The notes under the pieces are model-generated. The model was not told the DNA's origin. It saw only the letters and a program-made list of their open reading frames with translations, and ran no database searches. From contig NZ_JAWDXO010000015.1 of NCBI RefSeq assembly GCF_032477075.1, forward strand, positions 1-60,394: a DNA stretch of 60,394 nucleotides, in the 5' to 3' direction. Of the stretch, positions 24,714 to 33,983 are shown piece by piece. The DNA is from Fusobacterium sp. (GTDB taxonomy: Bacteria; Fusobacteriota; Fusobacteriia; Fusobacteriales; Fusobacteriaceae). Position numbers and translations under genes: made by a program. Position 1 is the first letter of the stretch; each line of letters begins with the position of its first letter.

Positions 24714-25762
24714 ACAAAAAAACTAATAATGTCATTCTTACAGTAATAGCCTTATTATTTATTTTTATTCAATATGGTTTAAAAAATAAAGAAATAAAAA
24801 CAAAGAGTCCTTATTACAACGAAATGACTCAAGCTTCTGAAAAAATGAAAACTATGAGTATAGAAATAAAAAATGAAAGAATAAGAAAAGGAATAGCAAT
24901 AGACAAAAATTTAGATATTAATGAAACTGGACTTATAGGAGAAGAATGGAGCAGAATAACAACTACTTTGGGAAATTTGGAAAGTAAAAGGACAAGTACA
25001 AATCCTGATTTTGCAGCTCTTATGGTAAAATTATTCAAAGAAAAAGGACTCAAAAAAGGAGATATAATAGCAGCAAATCTTTCGAGTTCTTTTCCAGCAT
25101 TAAATTTATCTTTGATAGCAGCAGCAGATACTTTAGAACTAAATGCTATAATGGTAAACTCAGTTGGAGCTTCCACATATGGAGGAAATATTGAAGATTT
25201 TACATATCTTGATATGGAAAATTATCTCTTTTCTAAGGAGATAATTCAAAATAGAAGCAGAGGATTTTCTTTAGGGGGAATAGGAGATATAGGAAAGGAA
25301 TTTGAAGAAGAAATAAAAGAAAAAATAATAGAAAAGAATAAAAAATATGGTCTTAAATTTTTTTATAATGAGAATTTAGAAGAAAATATAGAAGAAAGAT
25401 ACAACTATTTTGTGCAAGAAAGTAACAATCAGATAAAAGCTTTTATAAACATAGGAGGTAATCTTTTATCTATTGGAGATAGTGTAGATATTATAGTAAA
25501 TTCTAAAATAATTTTAGATGAAAATACAAATATGAAAAGAGGGTTGATAGGAAAATTTTTAAAAGACAGAATCCCAGTATTTTATCTTCTAAACCTCAAA
25601 GGAATTACAGCAGCATATAACTTACCTTTTGATCAATACAATCTTCAAGACACAGAAAAGAACAATATATTTTTTGAGAAAAATATAAGTATCTGGAATT
25701 ATTTAATTATTGGAATTTTCTTGATATTTGTATTAAAAATGATATTTATGAAAAAAAAATAA
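24710..25762 (+). CDS. pgsW: poly-gamma-glutamate system protein PgsW
   Basis: A 350-residue protein anchored by membrane segments at both ends (NVILTVIALLFIFIQYGL and a C-terminal IWNYLIIGIFLIFVLK). The central region, with NLSSSFPALNLSLIAAADTL and NSVGASTYGG, matches the gamma-glutamate system family that, as I recall, replaces PgsA in some gene clusters. Function is unknown. Start is TTG at 24710, overlapping the pgsC stop. It closes the operon; no terminator is evident before the HU gene. Confidence 0.8.
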   Translation: MNKKTNNVILTVIALLFIFIQYGLKNKEIKTKSPYYNEMTQASEKMKTMSIEIKNERIRKGIAIDKNLDINETGLIGEEWSRITTTLGNLESKRTSTNPDFAALMVKLFKEKGLKKGDIIAANLSSSFPALNLSLIAAADTLELNAIMVNSVGASTYGGNIEDFTYLDMENYLFSKEIIQNRSRGFSLGGIGDIGKEFEEEIKEKIIEKNKKYGLKFFYNENLEENIEERYNYFVQESNNQIKAFINIGGNLLSIGDSVDIIVNSKIILDENTNMKRGLIGKFLKDRIPVFYLLNLKGITAAYNLPFDQYNLQDTEKNNIFFEKNISIWNYLIIGIFLIFVLKMIFMKKK

Positions 25763-25780
25763 AAAAATTTACGAAAACTA

Positions 25781-25809
25781 TTGAGTTTATTGAAAAAAAA
25801 TGCTACTGT
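25781..25809 (+). promoter_or_regulatory. candidate promoter of the HU gene
   Basis: TTGAGT (25781-25786), 17 bases, TACTGT (25804-25809). The -10 falls in a small inverted repeat (TGCTACT with AGTAGCA, 25801-25822), which might allow autoregulation. Confidence 0.4.
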
Positions 25810-25858
25810 AATAGTAGTAGCAACACAATATCATATAAAATAGTTGGGAGTGATAAGA

Positions 25859-26179
25859 ATGACAAAAAAAGAATTTGTAGAATTATTTGGAACTAAAGCT
25901 GGAATAAAAACTAAAGTAGAAGCGGACAAACTTACAAAAGCGTTTATAGATACTCTTGAAGAAATTTTAGTAAAAGGTGAAAATGTGTCATTCATAGGAT
26001 TTGGAAAATTTGAAGCTGCTGAAAGAGCTGCAAGAACTTGTGTTAATCCACAAACTAAAAAACCTATGAAAGTAGAAGCTAAAAAAGTTGCCAAATTTAG
26101 AGCTGGAAAAAATCTATTAGAAAAAATGAATCCAGTTGTTGAGAAAAAAGCTACAAAATCTAAGAAAAAAGGAAAATAG
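25859..26179 (+). CDS. hup: HU-family DNA-binding protein
   Basis: A 106-residue nucleoid protein with the HU/IHF fold: TKKEFVELFGTKAG, SFIGFGKFEAAERAART, the DNA-inserting arm around NPQTKKPMKV, and a basic C-terminal tail (KKATKSKKKGK) longer than in classical 90-residue HU. The ATG at 25859 follows a GGGAG site by eight bases; an in-frame TTG at 25844 lies upstream of that site. It binds and bends DNA without strong sequence preference. Confidence 0.92.
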   Translation: MTKKEFVELFGTKAGIKTKVEADKLTKAFIDTLEEILVKGENVSFIGFGKFEAAERAARTCVNPQTKKPMKVEAKKVAKFRAGKNLLEKMNPVVEKKATKSKKKGK

Positions 26180-26194
26180 TTAAATATTATGAAA

Positions 26195-26220
26195 TAGCTG
26201 CTTACGGGCAGCTGTTTTTT
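26195..26220 (+). terminator. rho-independent terminator after hup
   Basis: AGCTGC (26196-26201) pairs with GCAGCT (26208-26213), followed by GTTTTTT. Confidence 0.8.
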
Positions 26221-26355
26221 ATATAGTAAGTTATATTTTAATTATAAAATTTGATCTAATTTTTTATTAAAATAAAATTTATACAAAAAATAAAGTTGAA
26301 AACTTTAAAAAAATAAAGTTTTATGTACAAGATATAGAGAATTTTGAATTCTAGC

Positions 26356-26384
26356 TTTATACTTCTTTTTTTATATGATATAAT
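26356..26384 (+). promoter_or_regulatory. promoter of the plsY-gpsA-sigma-dnaN operon
   Basis: TTTATA (26356-26361), 17 bases, and an extended -10 TGATATAAT (26376-26384). The transcript would carry a leader of about 75 bases before plsY. The rest of the 287-base gap after hup shows nothing else clear. Confidence 0.55.
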
Positions 26385-26466
26385 TTAGAATAAGAAAAAA
26401 TCTATTTTTAAAATTAGTAGAAGTTTATATAATCTGTAGAGGAAATGTAGACATAGGAGAGAAATT

Positions 26467-27069
26467 ATGAAGGAAATATTATTTTTAGTTTTAGGTTATG
26501 TAATGGGAGCACTTCCTAATGGAGTATGGATAGGAAAATATTTTAAAAAAATAGATATAAGAGAACATGGAAGTAAAAATTCAGGAGCTACAAATGCATA
26601 TAGAGTATTAGGTCCAAAATATGGTCTTATAGTATTGGCAGCAGATGCCTTAAAGGGATTTCTTCCACCATTTATAGCCAGCAGATATGGAGTGAGTGGA
26701 GACATGTTGTTGTTAATAGGAGTTTTGGCTATTGTAGGACATTCCCTTTCTTTTTTTCTGCATTTTAAAGGCGGAAAAGGAGTGGCAACAAGTTTAGGAG
26801 TATTTCTTTTTTTAATGCCAAATGTAACTCTTGCTTTGCTGATAGTTTTTATCCTTGTAGTTTATTTTACAAGATATATTTCATTGGGATCAATTGTTGC
26901 AGCAGCAGCACTGCCACTTTTAACTGCATTGAGTCCAGTTGGATATGGAATAGGGAAAACACCTCTTCTAGTGATGACTACCTTAATAGGAGTTTTTGTT
27001 ATATACAGACATAGAACAAATATTAAAAGACTTATAGAAGGAACAGAAAATAAATTTAAGTTTAAATAA
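26467..27069 (+). CDS. plsY: acyl-phosphate:glycerol-3-phosphate acyltransferase PlsY
   Basis: A 200-residue inner-membrane enzyme with five predicted helices and the three PlsY motifs: LPNGVWIGK, EHGSKNSGATNAYRVLG and HFKGGKGVATSLG. It transfers the acyl group of acyl-phosphate to glycerol-3-phosphate, the first step of phospholipid synthesis. The gene for its substrate-forming enzyme, gpsA, follows after 12 bases. Confidence 0.95.
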   Translation: MKEILFLVLGYVMGALPNGVWIGKYFKKIDIREHGSKNSGATNAYRVLGPKYGLIVLAADALKGFLPPFIASRYGVSGDMLLLIGVLAIVGHSLSFFLHFKGGKGVATSLGVFLFLMPNVTLALLIVFILVVYFTRYISLGSIVAAAALPLLTALSPVGYGIGKTPLLVMTTLIGVFVIYRHRTNIKRLIEGTENKFKFK

Positions 27070-27081
27070 GGAGTGATTGGG

Positions 27082-28083
27082 ATGAAAAAAGTAGTAATCA
27101 TAGGAGCAGGAAGCTGGGGAACAGCCTTAGGACTGGTACTAGCTAGAAAAGGTTATGATATTACTTTATGGGAATTCAATAAAGAAAGAGCAGAAGAAAT
27201 ACAAAAAGATAGAGAAAATAAAAGATACTTACCTGGTATAAAGTTTCCAGATAATTTAAAGGTTACACATTTAAAAGAAGGGCTTCTTGATGGAATAAAA
27301 TATGTAGTATTCTCAGTTCCTTCCCAAGTATTGAGAGGAGTAATAAGAGAATTTTCCAACAATTTGACTGAAGAGATGCTTCTTGTCAATACTGCTAAAG
27401 GAATAGAAGTCTTAACAGGGATGAGACTCTCAGAAGTAATGAAAGATGAAATAAAAGGTAAATTTCATAAGAATATTGTAGTTTTATCTGGGCCTACACA
27501 TGCAGAAGAAGTAGCAGTTGGAATACCAACAACTATAGTTGCAGCTGGTGAAAGAGAAAAGGCTGCTGAAATACAGGAACTTTTTAATAGCAAAGTATTT
27601 AGAGTATATTTAAGTGAAGATGTGATAGGAGTAGAATTAGGTGCTGCTGTAAAAAACTGTTTGGCTATAGGAGCTGGTATTGCAGATGGAATGGGATTTG
27701 GAGATAATACAAAGGCTGCATTGATAACTAGGGGAATAGCTGAAATGATAAGATATGGAAAAGCCTGTGGTGCTAAAGAAATAACTTTTTCTGGACTCAG
27801 TGGAATAGGTGATTTAATAGTAACATGTGCAAGTAAGCACAGTAGAAATAGACATGTTGGAGAATGTTTAGGAAAGGGACAAGATATACAAACTATTTTA
27901 AATGAAATGACTATGGTTGCTGAAGGTGTTCCAACAGTAAAGGCAGTATATGAACAGATTCAAAAACTTAATATTTCAATGCCAATATTAGAAGCCACAT
28001 ACAATATCATATATAAAAATGCAAATGCTGGAAATATGGTAGAAGAACTTATGGAGAGAACTTTAAAAGAGGAATTTTACTAA
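27082..28083 (+). CDS. gpsA: NAD(P)-dependent glycerol-3-phosphate dehydrogenase
   Basis: A 333-residue cytoplasmic enzyme with the Rossmann loop IGAGSWGTALG, SGPTHAEEVA, the catalytic lysine in GAAVKNCLAIGAGI and SGLSGIGDLIVTC. It reduces dihydroxyacetone phosphate to glycerol-3-phosphate for PlsY. The ATG at 27082 fits the AAGGAGTG ribosome site, while the GTG nine bases earlier overlaps it. Confidence 0.96.
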   Translation: MKKVVIIGAGSWGTALGLVLARKGYDITLWEFNKERAEEIQKDRENKRYLPGIKFPDNLKVTHLKEGLLDGIKYVVFSVPSQVLRGVIREFSNNLTEEMLLVNTAKGIEVLTGMRLSEVMKDEIKGKFHKNIVVLSGPTHAEEVAVGIPTTIVAAGEREKAAEIQELFNSKVFRVYLSEDVIGVELGAAVKNCLAIGAGIADGMGFGDNTKAALITRGIAEMIRYGKACGAKEITFSGLSGIGDLIVTCASKHSRNRHVGECLGKGQDIQTILNEMTMVAEGVPTVKAVYEQIQKLNISMPILEATYNIIYKNANAGNMVEELMERTLKEEFY

Positions 28084-28112
28084 AATAAAATTGATAAAAG
28101 TGGGGAATCATA

Positions 28113-28934
28113 ATGATAGAAAAGGATCTTATTTCACTTTATTTGGCAGATATAAGAAAATATAAAATATTAGATAAAGATGAGGAATTAAACCTTTTAA
28201 TTAAAGCTAAAGCTGGAGATGAAGAGGCTAAAGATCAATTGATTTTATCTAATCTCAGATTAGTTGTTAATATTGCAAAAGGATATGTAAATAAAGGCTT
28301 GAGTTTCATAGATTTAATTAGTGAAGGAAATTTAGGGCTTATTTATGCAATAGAAAAATTTGATATTACAAAAGGCTTTAGATTTTCAACATACGCAGTA
28401 TGGTGGATTAAGCAATCCATAAGTAAAGCTGTTATAGTAAAAGGAAGAGAAATAAGAATTCCATCATACAAATATGACCTGCTAAATAAAGTCAACCGTT
28501 ATGTTATGTCACGATTAAAAGATGAAGGCAATTATCCATCAGTAGAAGAAATAGCTGCAGAATTAAATATAGAAGCTGAAAAAGTCCAAGATATAATAAT
28601 GGATTTTCAAGATCCAATGTCTTTAAGTACACAAATAGGAGATGATATTTATCTTGAAGACACTTTAGCTCAACAAGAAGACTTTTCTATGGAAGAGGAA
28701 ATTTTTAACGAAATGGGTAGAAAACAAGTAAGAGATATGGTCAATCAATTAGAAGAACGTGAAAAAGAAATACTCAAATTGAGATATGGCTTAGATGGGT
28801 ATGAAATACACACTTTAGAAGAGATTGGTAATACTCTTAATATAACAAGAGAAAGAGTAAGACAGATAGAGAAAAAAACTTTACAAAAACTTAGATCAAA
28901 ATATACTAAAGAATTAAAAGGTGACCTTTTTTAG
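28113..28934 (+). CDS. sigma-70 family RNA polymerase sigma factor (short, RpoD-like)
   Basis: A 273-residue sigma factor with regions 1.2 to 4.2: LISLYLADIRKYKILDKDEE, the core-binding LVVNIAKGYVNKGLSFIDLI, SEGNLGLIYAIEKFD, the -10 recognition FSTYAVWWIKQSISKA, and a region-4 helix-turn-helix with TLEEIGNTLNITRERVRQIE. Region 1.1 and the long non-conserved insert of primary RpoD are absent, so this is probably a group 2 alternative sigma. It lies 30 bases after gpsA and 24 before dnaN in one operon. Confidence 0.88.
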   Translation: MIEKDLISLYLADIRKYKILDKDEELNLLIKAKAGDEEAKDQLILSNLRLVVNIAKGYVNKGLSFIDLISEGNLGLIYAIEKFDITKGFRFSTYAVWWIKQSISKAVIVKGREIRIPSYKYDLLNKVNRYVMSRLKDEGNYPSVEEIAAELNIEAEKVQDIIMDFQDPMSLSTQIGDDIYLEDTLAQQEDFSMEEEIFNEMGRKQVRDMVNQLEEREKEILKLRYGLDGYEIHTLEEIGNTLNITRERVRQIEKKTLQKLRSKYTKELKGDLF

Positions 28935-28957
28935 AAGCTTAAACAGGAGGAAAAAAA

Positions 28958-30088
28958 GTGATTGTAAAATTAAAAAGACAGGATTTTTTAAAAAGATTAA
29001 AAATAGTTGAAAAAGCCATAAATGAAAATAAGATAAAGCCAATAATTTCTTGTGCTTATATAGAAACAAGAGGAGAAAGTCTATTTTTTTGTGGAACTAA
29101 TCTTGAAACTACTATTACTACAGAAATGAAATGTGAAGAAGTAGTAGAAGAAGGAAAAATAGTTTTTCAACATCAATTAGTAGATGAGTATTTAAGAGAA
29201 ATAAAAGATGAAATTGTGACTTTAAGTGTAAGAGACAATAATCTTTTTATTGAGAGTTCTGATTCTGCTTCTGAATTTTCACTTATGGAAGCAGATGATT
29301 TTCCAAAAATACTTGTAGAAGCTGATTTTTTCCAAAGACAAGAAGAATTTAAAATGAATAGTATAGAGTTAGCTGATATATTTGAAAAAGTAAAATTTGC
29401 TGCTTCTGGTTCAAGCGACAATCTTTCTATAAATTGTGTTAGATTAGAAAGTGAAGAAAATAATCTGAAATTTATAACTACAGATACTTACAGGCTTGTA
29501 TTTTTAGAAAAAGAGTTAGAAAAAGTGAATGAAAAACTTGGAGTAAGTATTCCTTTAAATACAGTAGAAGCTTTAGCAAAACTTTTAAGAAGTATAGAAG
29601 AAACAGAAATAAAATTTTACTTTTATAATAAGCAAGTATATTTTAAATTAGAAGATACTCTTATAATCAGTAGAGTTATTGATTTGGCATTTCCTAACTA
29701 TAGAGGAATACTAGGGAATGATACATACAATAAAACTCTTATTATAAATAGTGACAAGTTTTTAAAAGTTCTTAAAAGAATAATAATATTTGTGAGAAAT
29801 AATGCAGAGTCAAAGTATGGAGCAACTTTTGAACTTGAAGGAAAGGAATTAAAAGTAAATGGTGTCAATGATATTGCTAAGATAAATGAACAGTTAGAAG
29901 TAGAATATGAAGGAGATAGAATAAAAATATCTTTAAATGCTAAATTTCTTTCTGATTTTATACAAAATTTAAATAAAGAAAGTAATATTATGCTTAATTT
30001 TATTAGTTCAAATAGTTCAGTTAAAATAAAAAAAGAAAATGATAATAATTATATTTATATAGTAATGCCACTAGCATTAAAAGATTAA
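28958..30088 (+). CDS. dnaN: DNA polymerase III beta subunit (sliding clamp)
   Basis: A 376-residue protein with the three-repeat clamp architecture: KAINENKIKPIISCAYIET in the first domain, TTDTYRLVFLEKEL in the second, FPNYRGIL, and the C-terminal IYIVMPLALKD close to the usual YVIMPMRL end. The clamp tethers DNA polymerase to DNA. GTG start at 28958 with AGGAGG upstream. It sits with lipid genes and a sigma factor rather than with dnaA, so it is either a relocated main clamp or a second copy. Confidence 0.85.
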   Translation: MIVKLKRQDFLKRLKIVEKAINENKIKPIISCAYIETRGESLFFCGTNLETTITTEMKCEEVVEEGKIVFQHQLVDEYLREIKDEIVTLSVRDNNLFIESSDSASEFSLMEADDFPKILVEADFFQRQEEFKMNSIELADIFEKVKFAASGSSDNLSINCVRLESEENNLKFITTDTYRLVFLEKELEKVNEKLGVSIPLNTVEALAKLLRSIEETEIKFYFYNKQVYFKLEDTLIISRVIDLAFPNYRGILGNDTYNKTLIINSDKFLKVLKRIIIFVRNNAESKYGATFELEGKELKVNGVNDIAKINEQLEVEYEGDRIKISLNAKFLSDFIQNLNKESNIMLNFISSNSSVKIKKENDNNYIYIVMPLALKD

Positions 30089-30097
30089 TTTTAAATG

Positions 30098-30129
30098 AGA
30101 GCTAATAGAAAATATTAGCTCTATTTTTT
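30098..30129 (+). terminator. rho-independent terminator after dnaN
   Basis: AGAGCTAAT (30098-30106) pairs with ATTAGCTCT (30114-30122) around a 7-base loop, followed by ATTTTTT. Confidence 0.85.
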
Positions 30130-30152
30130 CTTAATGATTAATTTTTGATTGT

Positions 30153-30181
30153 TTGAAATATGGACTTAAATATGCTATAAT
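30153..30181 (+). promoter_or_regulatory. strong promoter of the DUF116 to U32 long operon
   Basis: TTGAAA (30153-30158), 17 bases, TATAAT (30176-30181), with an extended TG two bases before the -10. The next convincing terminator is at 42.8 kb, so the predicted transcript is about 12.6 kb, although internal promoters are likely. Confidence 0.7.
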
Positions 30182-30210
30182 TTCCTTAATAATTTTGAAG
30201 AGGTAAAAAG

Positions 30211-30759
30211 ATGAATAGTAATTTTTTTAGAAAAATAGTGTATGATTTTTACTATCTGTTATTTTTACTTGTAGATAGGAAAAAGAAGGAAATAGAGGTA
30301 AATAATGTAGCTATAAAATTTTTAGATTATAACAATAAAAAAGTAATATCTTCTTTAAAAGGAAAGGAAATAAAAAAACTATTAATTTTACTCCCACATT
30401 GTGTTCAAAAATATACATGTCCATATAAAGTAACATCTAATATAGAAAACTGTAAGAATTGTGGTCAATGTGTAATAGGAGAACTTTTAAATATGAAAAA
30501 AGAATTTCCAATAGAAATAAAAATAGCTACAGGAGGAACTCTTGCCAGAAAATATATAAAGGAATTAAAGCCAGATTTAGTAGTTGCAGTAGCATGTAAG
30601 AGAGATATTATGTCAGGAATACATGATGCTTTTCCTATAAAAGTATATGGTATATTTAACAAAATTATAAATGAACCATGTATAAATACAACAGTTTCTG
30701 GAGAAAAAATAAGGAGTTTTTTAAAAGAAATATATAAAACTCAAGGAGGAGAAATGTGA
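30211..30759 (+). CDS. DUF116 domain protein
   Basis: A 182-residue protein with a cysteine-rich centre (LPHCVQKYTCPYKV, then CKNCGQCVIGEL) and VVAVACKRDIMSGI, features of the DUF116 family. The clustered cysteines suggest a metal or iron-sulfur site. The biological role is unknown. It is the first gene of the long operon and overlaps the TPR gene by four bases. Confidence 0.8.
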   Translation: MNSNFFRKIVYDFYYLLFLLVDRKKKEIEVNNVAIKFLDYNNKKVISSLKGKEIKKLLILLPHCVQKYTCPYKVTSNIENCKNCGQCVIGELLNMKKEFPIEIKIATGGTLARKYIKELKPDLVVAVACKRDIMSGIHDAFPIKVYGIFNKIINEPCINTTVSGEKIRSFLKEIYKTQGGEM

Positions 30760-33608
30760 AAAAGATACATTTGATACTTGCATTACTATTAAGCACAAAT
30801 ATCATTTTAGTTGCCTCAGAGAGAGAAGATATTGCATTCTTAGATGAACTTTACAAACAGAAAAAATTCTCAATGGCTATAACAGAATCTGTGAGCTTTT
30901 TAAAAAGATATCCTGATTCTAGATATACAAGGAATATTCAAGATAGAATAGCAAAGACATATTTTCTTCAGGAAGATTATAATAATGCTGTAAAATATTT
31001 TAAAATTATTTTAATGAATAATGATGTAAAAGCCAAAGAGAAAGATGAAATAAATTTTTATCTTATGAAAAGTTATACAGCATTAGGAGATGTAACAAAT
31101 AGTGATTTTTATATGGAATCTTTAGATAAAAATGGTGATTTTTATGAAAGAGCTTTATATGATTCTGGAATGACTTATTTAGCTAAAGAAAATTACCCAA
31201 AAGCAGAAGAATTATTTCAAAAAGTAATACAGATAAATAAAAAATATTATAGTGAAGCTGTTTTGAGTATGGCAATGTCATCATATAATAAAGCAGATTA
31301 TAAAAGAACTCTTTTATTCTTGGACGAATATTCAAATGGGAAAGATAAAAATAATAATCAATCACTTTTAAACTATTTGTATGGGTCAGCTTACTATAAA
31401 TTGAATTCAACAGAAGAAGCAGTAATATATTTTCAAAAGGTTACTAACAAAGATAAAACAAGCTCATATGGTAAAAAATCTATATTAAGTTTAATAGAAA
31501 TATACAGTAATAGAGGAGATGTTAACTCCATGCAGAAGTATCTTACTATGCTTGAAAATACAAAAGAGTATGGTGAGGCAATGAGGATGATAGGAGATCT
31601 TTATGCTACAAAAGGAGAATATGAGAAAGCTGTTAGTTATTATTCAAAAACTAATACTCCAAATGATCCAAAACTTATGTATGGATATGGATTTTCATTG
31701 TATAAATTAAATAGATTAAAGGAAGCTCAAAAATATTTTGAAGGATTAAGAAATACTACTTATTATAATCAATCATTATATTATATTTTTGCAATTGATT
31801 ACAAATTAAAAAATTATAAAAAAATAGTGAGAAACAGAGATGAAGTAAAAAGAGTAGTTGTGAACCAGCAAGATACTGATAATATTAATTTAATGATAGC
31901 CAATTCAGCTTATGAAATTGGAGAGTATACACTTTCAAAAGATTATTATGGAAGGCTCTATGCAAGAAATCCAAATAAAGAAAACCTCTATAGAATAATA
32001 GTCATAGATAATAAGGCTGGAGATATTGATGATATTGCAAGAAGATTTGCAGAATATAAAACTAAATACTCAGATGACAAAGAATATAAAAGAAATGTAT
32101 ATTTTTCTGTAGGAGAAGCATATTATAAAAGAAATAAAGTACCAGAAGCAATAGAAGTATATAAAGAGTTTTTAGCTACTGATAAGGATTTTAGTATTTT
32201 AAATAATCTTATTGTTTCTTTACTAAGTGAACAGAGATATGATGAAATGCTAACATACTTAAATGATGAGGGAATAGAAAATTCAAAAGAAAATACATAC
32301 TTAAAAGGAATAGCTTTTGTAGGAATGGGAAAATATGCTGAAGCAGAAACAGCTTTTAATCAATTAGAAACAGATAACACTTCTGATACTGCTCTTCTAA
32401 CAAAGGTAAAATTTAATAAAATGAGGAATTATTTCTTGTGGGGAAAATATGAAGATGCTATAAAATATGGTGAGGAATATCTTTCATTAGAAAACCCAGA
32501 GGGAAAAAATGAGATAATGGATAAATTAGCTATCAGTTATTTTAGGTTAGATAACTTTGAAAAAAGCAGAGAATACTATAATAAACTTTCTACATCCCCA
32601 GAATTTGAAGCATATGGAAGATTTCAAATTGCAGATAGTTATTATGCTGAAAAGAATTTTGAGAAAGCTAGAGAAGAATATAAACATGTTGCAGAGCAAT
32701 ATGCTGATGGACAGTATGGAGAAAAAGCATATTATTGGTACCTTACTACTTTAATTAATTTAGGAGAAACAGAAATTTTTGAAAAAGAGAAGGATGCATT
32801 TCTTGTAAAGTATCCTGGAAGTAAGATGAGAGATAATCTTTTAATATTATCTGGAGAAGTATATGAAGGTGGAAATAATGATGATAAAGCTCTCGAAAAT
32901 TACAGAGAACTTCTTTCAACTTCGGAAGATAAAGTAGTTAAAGAAAATACTGCTTCTAAAATATTGGATATACATTTAAGTAAAAATAATATTGAAGAAG
33001 CAAAAAAATATATAGAAGAAATAACGAATATAGATTCTAAGAGTTATTATAATTCTCTTATCTATGAAAAGCAGAATAATAAAGAAGCTGCAATGAAAGA
33101 ATATGAAAAACTTCTAGAAAGTAGCAGATATAAAGATTATGCATGTGTAAATATAGCTTCTAAACTATTTTCTGAAAAGAATTATAAAAAAGCAAGAGAA
33201 TATTATAGTCAAGTAAATGATATGGAAAATAGTATATATAAAGATCTTGTACTATTCCAAATTGCCTCTATTGATGAAATTGAAAAGAAAAATGAAGAAG
33301 CTTTGAGAGGATATACAAAAGGATATGTTATGTATAATGGAAAATATTCTCAAGTATCAAAATTGAAAGCAGCTCAATTGAATGAAAAAATGGGCAAAGA
33401 AAAAGATGCAGAAGTATTGTATAAAGAACTTTATGATCTTGATAAAAAACTTATTTATAAAGAATTTGTTCTTGAAAAGATGATCTATTTTGCTTTAAAA
33501 GCTGAAAATAAAGTAGATGGTAAAAAATATTATTTAGAATTAAAAGCAATCAATGCTAAAAAAGCAGAAAAATATGCAGACTTTTTTAAAGAGGAGGAAA
33601 ATAAATGA
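30756..33608 (+). CDS. large exported tetratricopeptide repeat protein
   Basis: A 950-residue protein with a signal peptide (IHLILALLLSTNIILVAS) followed by more than 20 TPR-like helical pairs, recognisable by repeats such as YPKAEELFQKVIQIN, YEKAVSYYSK and FEKAREEYKHVAEQYADG. It should be a periplasmic or outer-membrane-facing scaffold. Its start is GTG at 30756, overlapping DUF116, and its end overlaps the next small gene by four bases. Because ExbB, ExbD and TonB-like genes follow directly, it may be the partner through which the motor acts on the envelope, comparable to CpoB/YbgF next to Tol-Pal but far larger. Confidence 0.85.
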   Translation: MKKIHLILALLLSTNIILVASEREDIAFLDELYKQKKFSMAITESVSFLKRYPDSRYTRNIQDRIAKTYFLQEDYNNAVKYFKIILMNNDVKAKEKDEINFYLMKSYTALGDVTNSDFYMESLDKNGDFYERALYDSGMTYLAKENYPKAEELFQKVIQINKKYYSEAVLSMAMSSYNKADYKRTLLFLDEYSNGKDKNNNQSLLNYLYGSAYYKLNSTEEAVIYFQKVTNKDKTSSYGKKSILSLIEIYSNRGDVNSMQKYLTMLENTKEYGEAMRMIGDLYATKGEYEKAVSYYSKTNTPNDPKLMYGYGFSLYKLNRLKEAQKYFEGLRNTTYYNQSLYYIFAIDYKLKNYKKIVRNRDEVKRVVVNQQDTDNINLMIANSAYEIGEYTLSKDYYGRLYARNPNKENLYRIIVIDNKAGDIDDIARRFAEYKTKYSDDKEYKRNVYFSVGEAYYKRNKVPEAIEVYKEFLATDKDFSILNNLIVSLLSEQRYDEMLTYLNDEGIENSKENTYLKGIAFVGMGKYAEAETAFNQLETDNTSDTALLTKVKFNKMRNYFLWGKYEDAIKYGEEYLSLENPEGKNEIMDKLAISYFRLDNFEKSREYYNKLSTSPEFEAYGRFQIADSYYAEKNFEKAREEYKHVAEQYADGQYGEKAYYWYLTTLINLGETEIFEKEKDAFLVKYPGSKMRDNLLILSGEVYEGGNNDDKALENYRELLSTSEDKVVKENTASKILDIHLSKNNIEEAKKYIEEITNIDSKSYYNSLIYEKQNNKEAAMKEYEKLLESSRYKDYACVNIASKLFSEKNYKKAREYYSQVNDMENSIYKDLVLFQIASIDEIEKKNEEALRGYTKGYVMYNGKYSQVSKLKAAQLNEKMGKEKDAEVLYKELYDLDKKLIYKEFVLEKMIYFALKAENKVDGKKYYLELKAINAKKAEKYADFFKEEENK

Positions 33609-33946
33609 AAAAATTAGTAGTATTTTTATTTTTATTAAGTGCTCTTGTAGTGAGTGCAGAGGATAGTATGACTGCAATAGACAAAGAAGTAACTGGTGTT
33701 AACAAAGAGCAGCTTGAAATGAAGGAAATAGAAACAAAAGAAATGCTTTTAAAAGGACAAAAAATTGATTCTGGATCAGTTGAACTTTCAGGAGAAAATC
33801 TTAAAAATCAACAGCAAAAAATAAAAGTAGTTCAAAATGAAAAATCAGCTTTAGAAGATGAATTATCACAAGGTGTAGAAAAAAAATCATTTCTTAAATA
33901 TATAATAGGAGCTTTGGGAGTAGTAGTTTTAATTATAGCACTTTAA
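33605..33946 (+). CDS. small exported coiled-coil protein with C-terminal membrane anchor
   Basis: A 113-residue protein with a signal peptide (cleavage near VVSAEDS), a charged glutamate/lysine-rich coiled-coil-like middle and a C-terminal hydrophobic segment (YIIGALGVVVLIIAL). I recognise no family. It is translationally coupled to the TPR gene and lies 37 bases before exbB, so it is a likely extra component of the same envelope machine. Confidence 0.7.
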   Translation: MKKLVVFLFLLSALVVSAEDSMTAIDKEVTGVNKEQLEMKEIETKEMLLKGQKIDSGSVELSGENLKNQQQKIKVVQNEKSALEDELSQGVEKKSFLKYIIGALGVVVLIIAL

Positions 33947-33983
33947 TTAAATTTGCATAAAGCAGTATAAAGGAGAAATAAAT

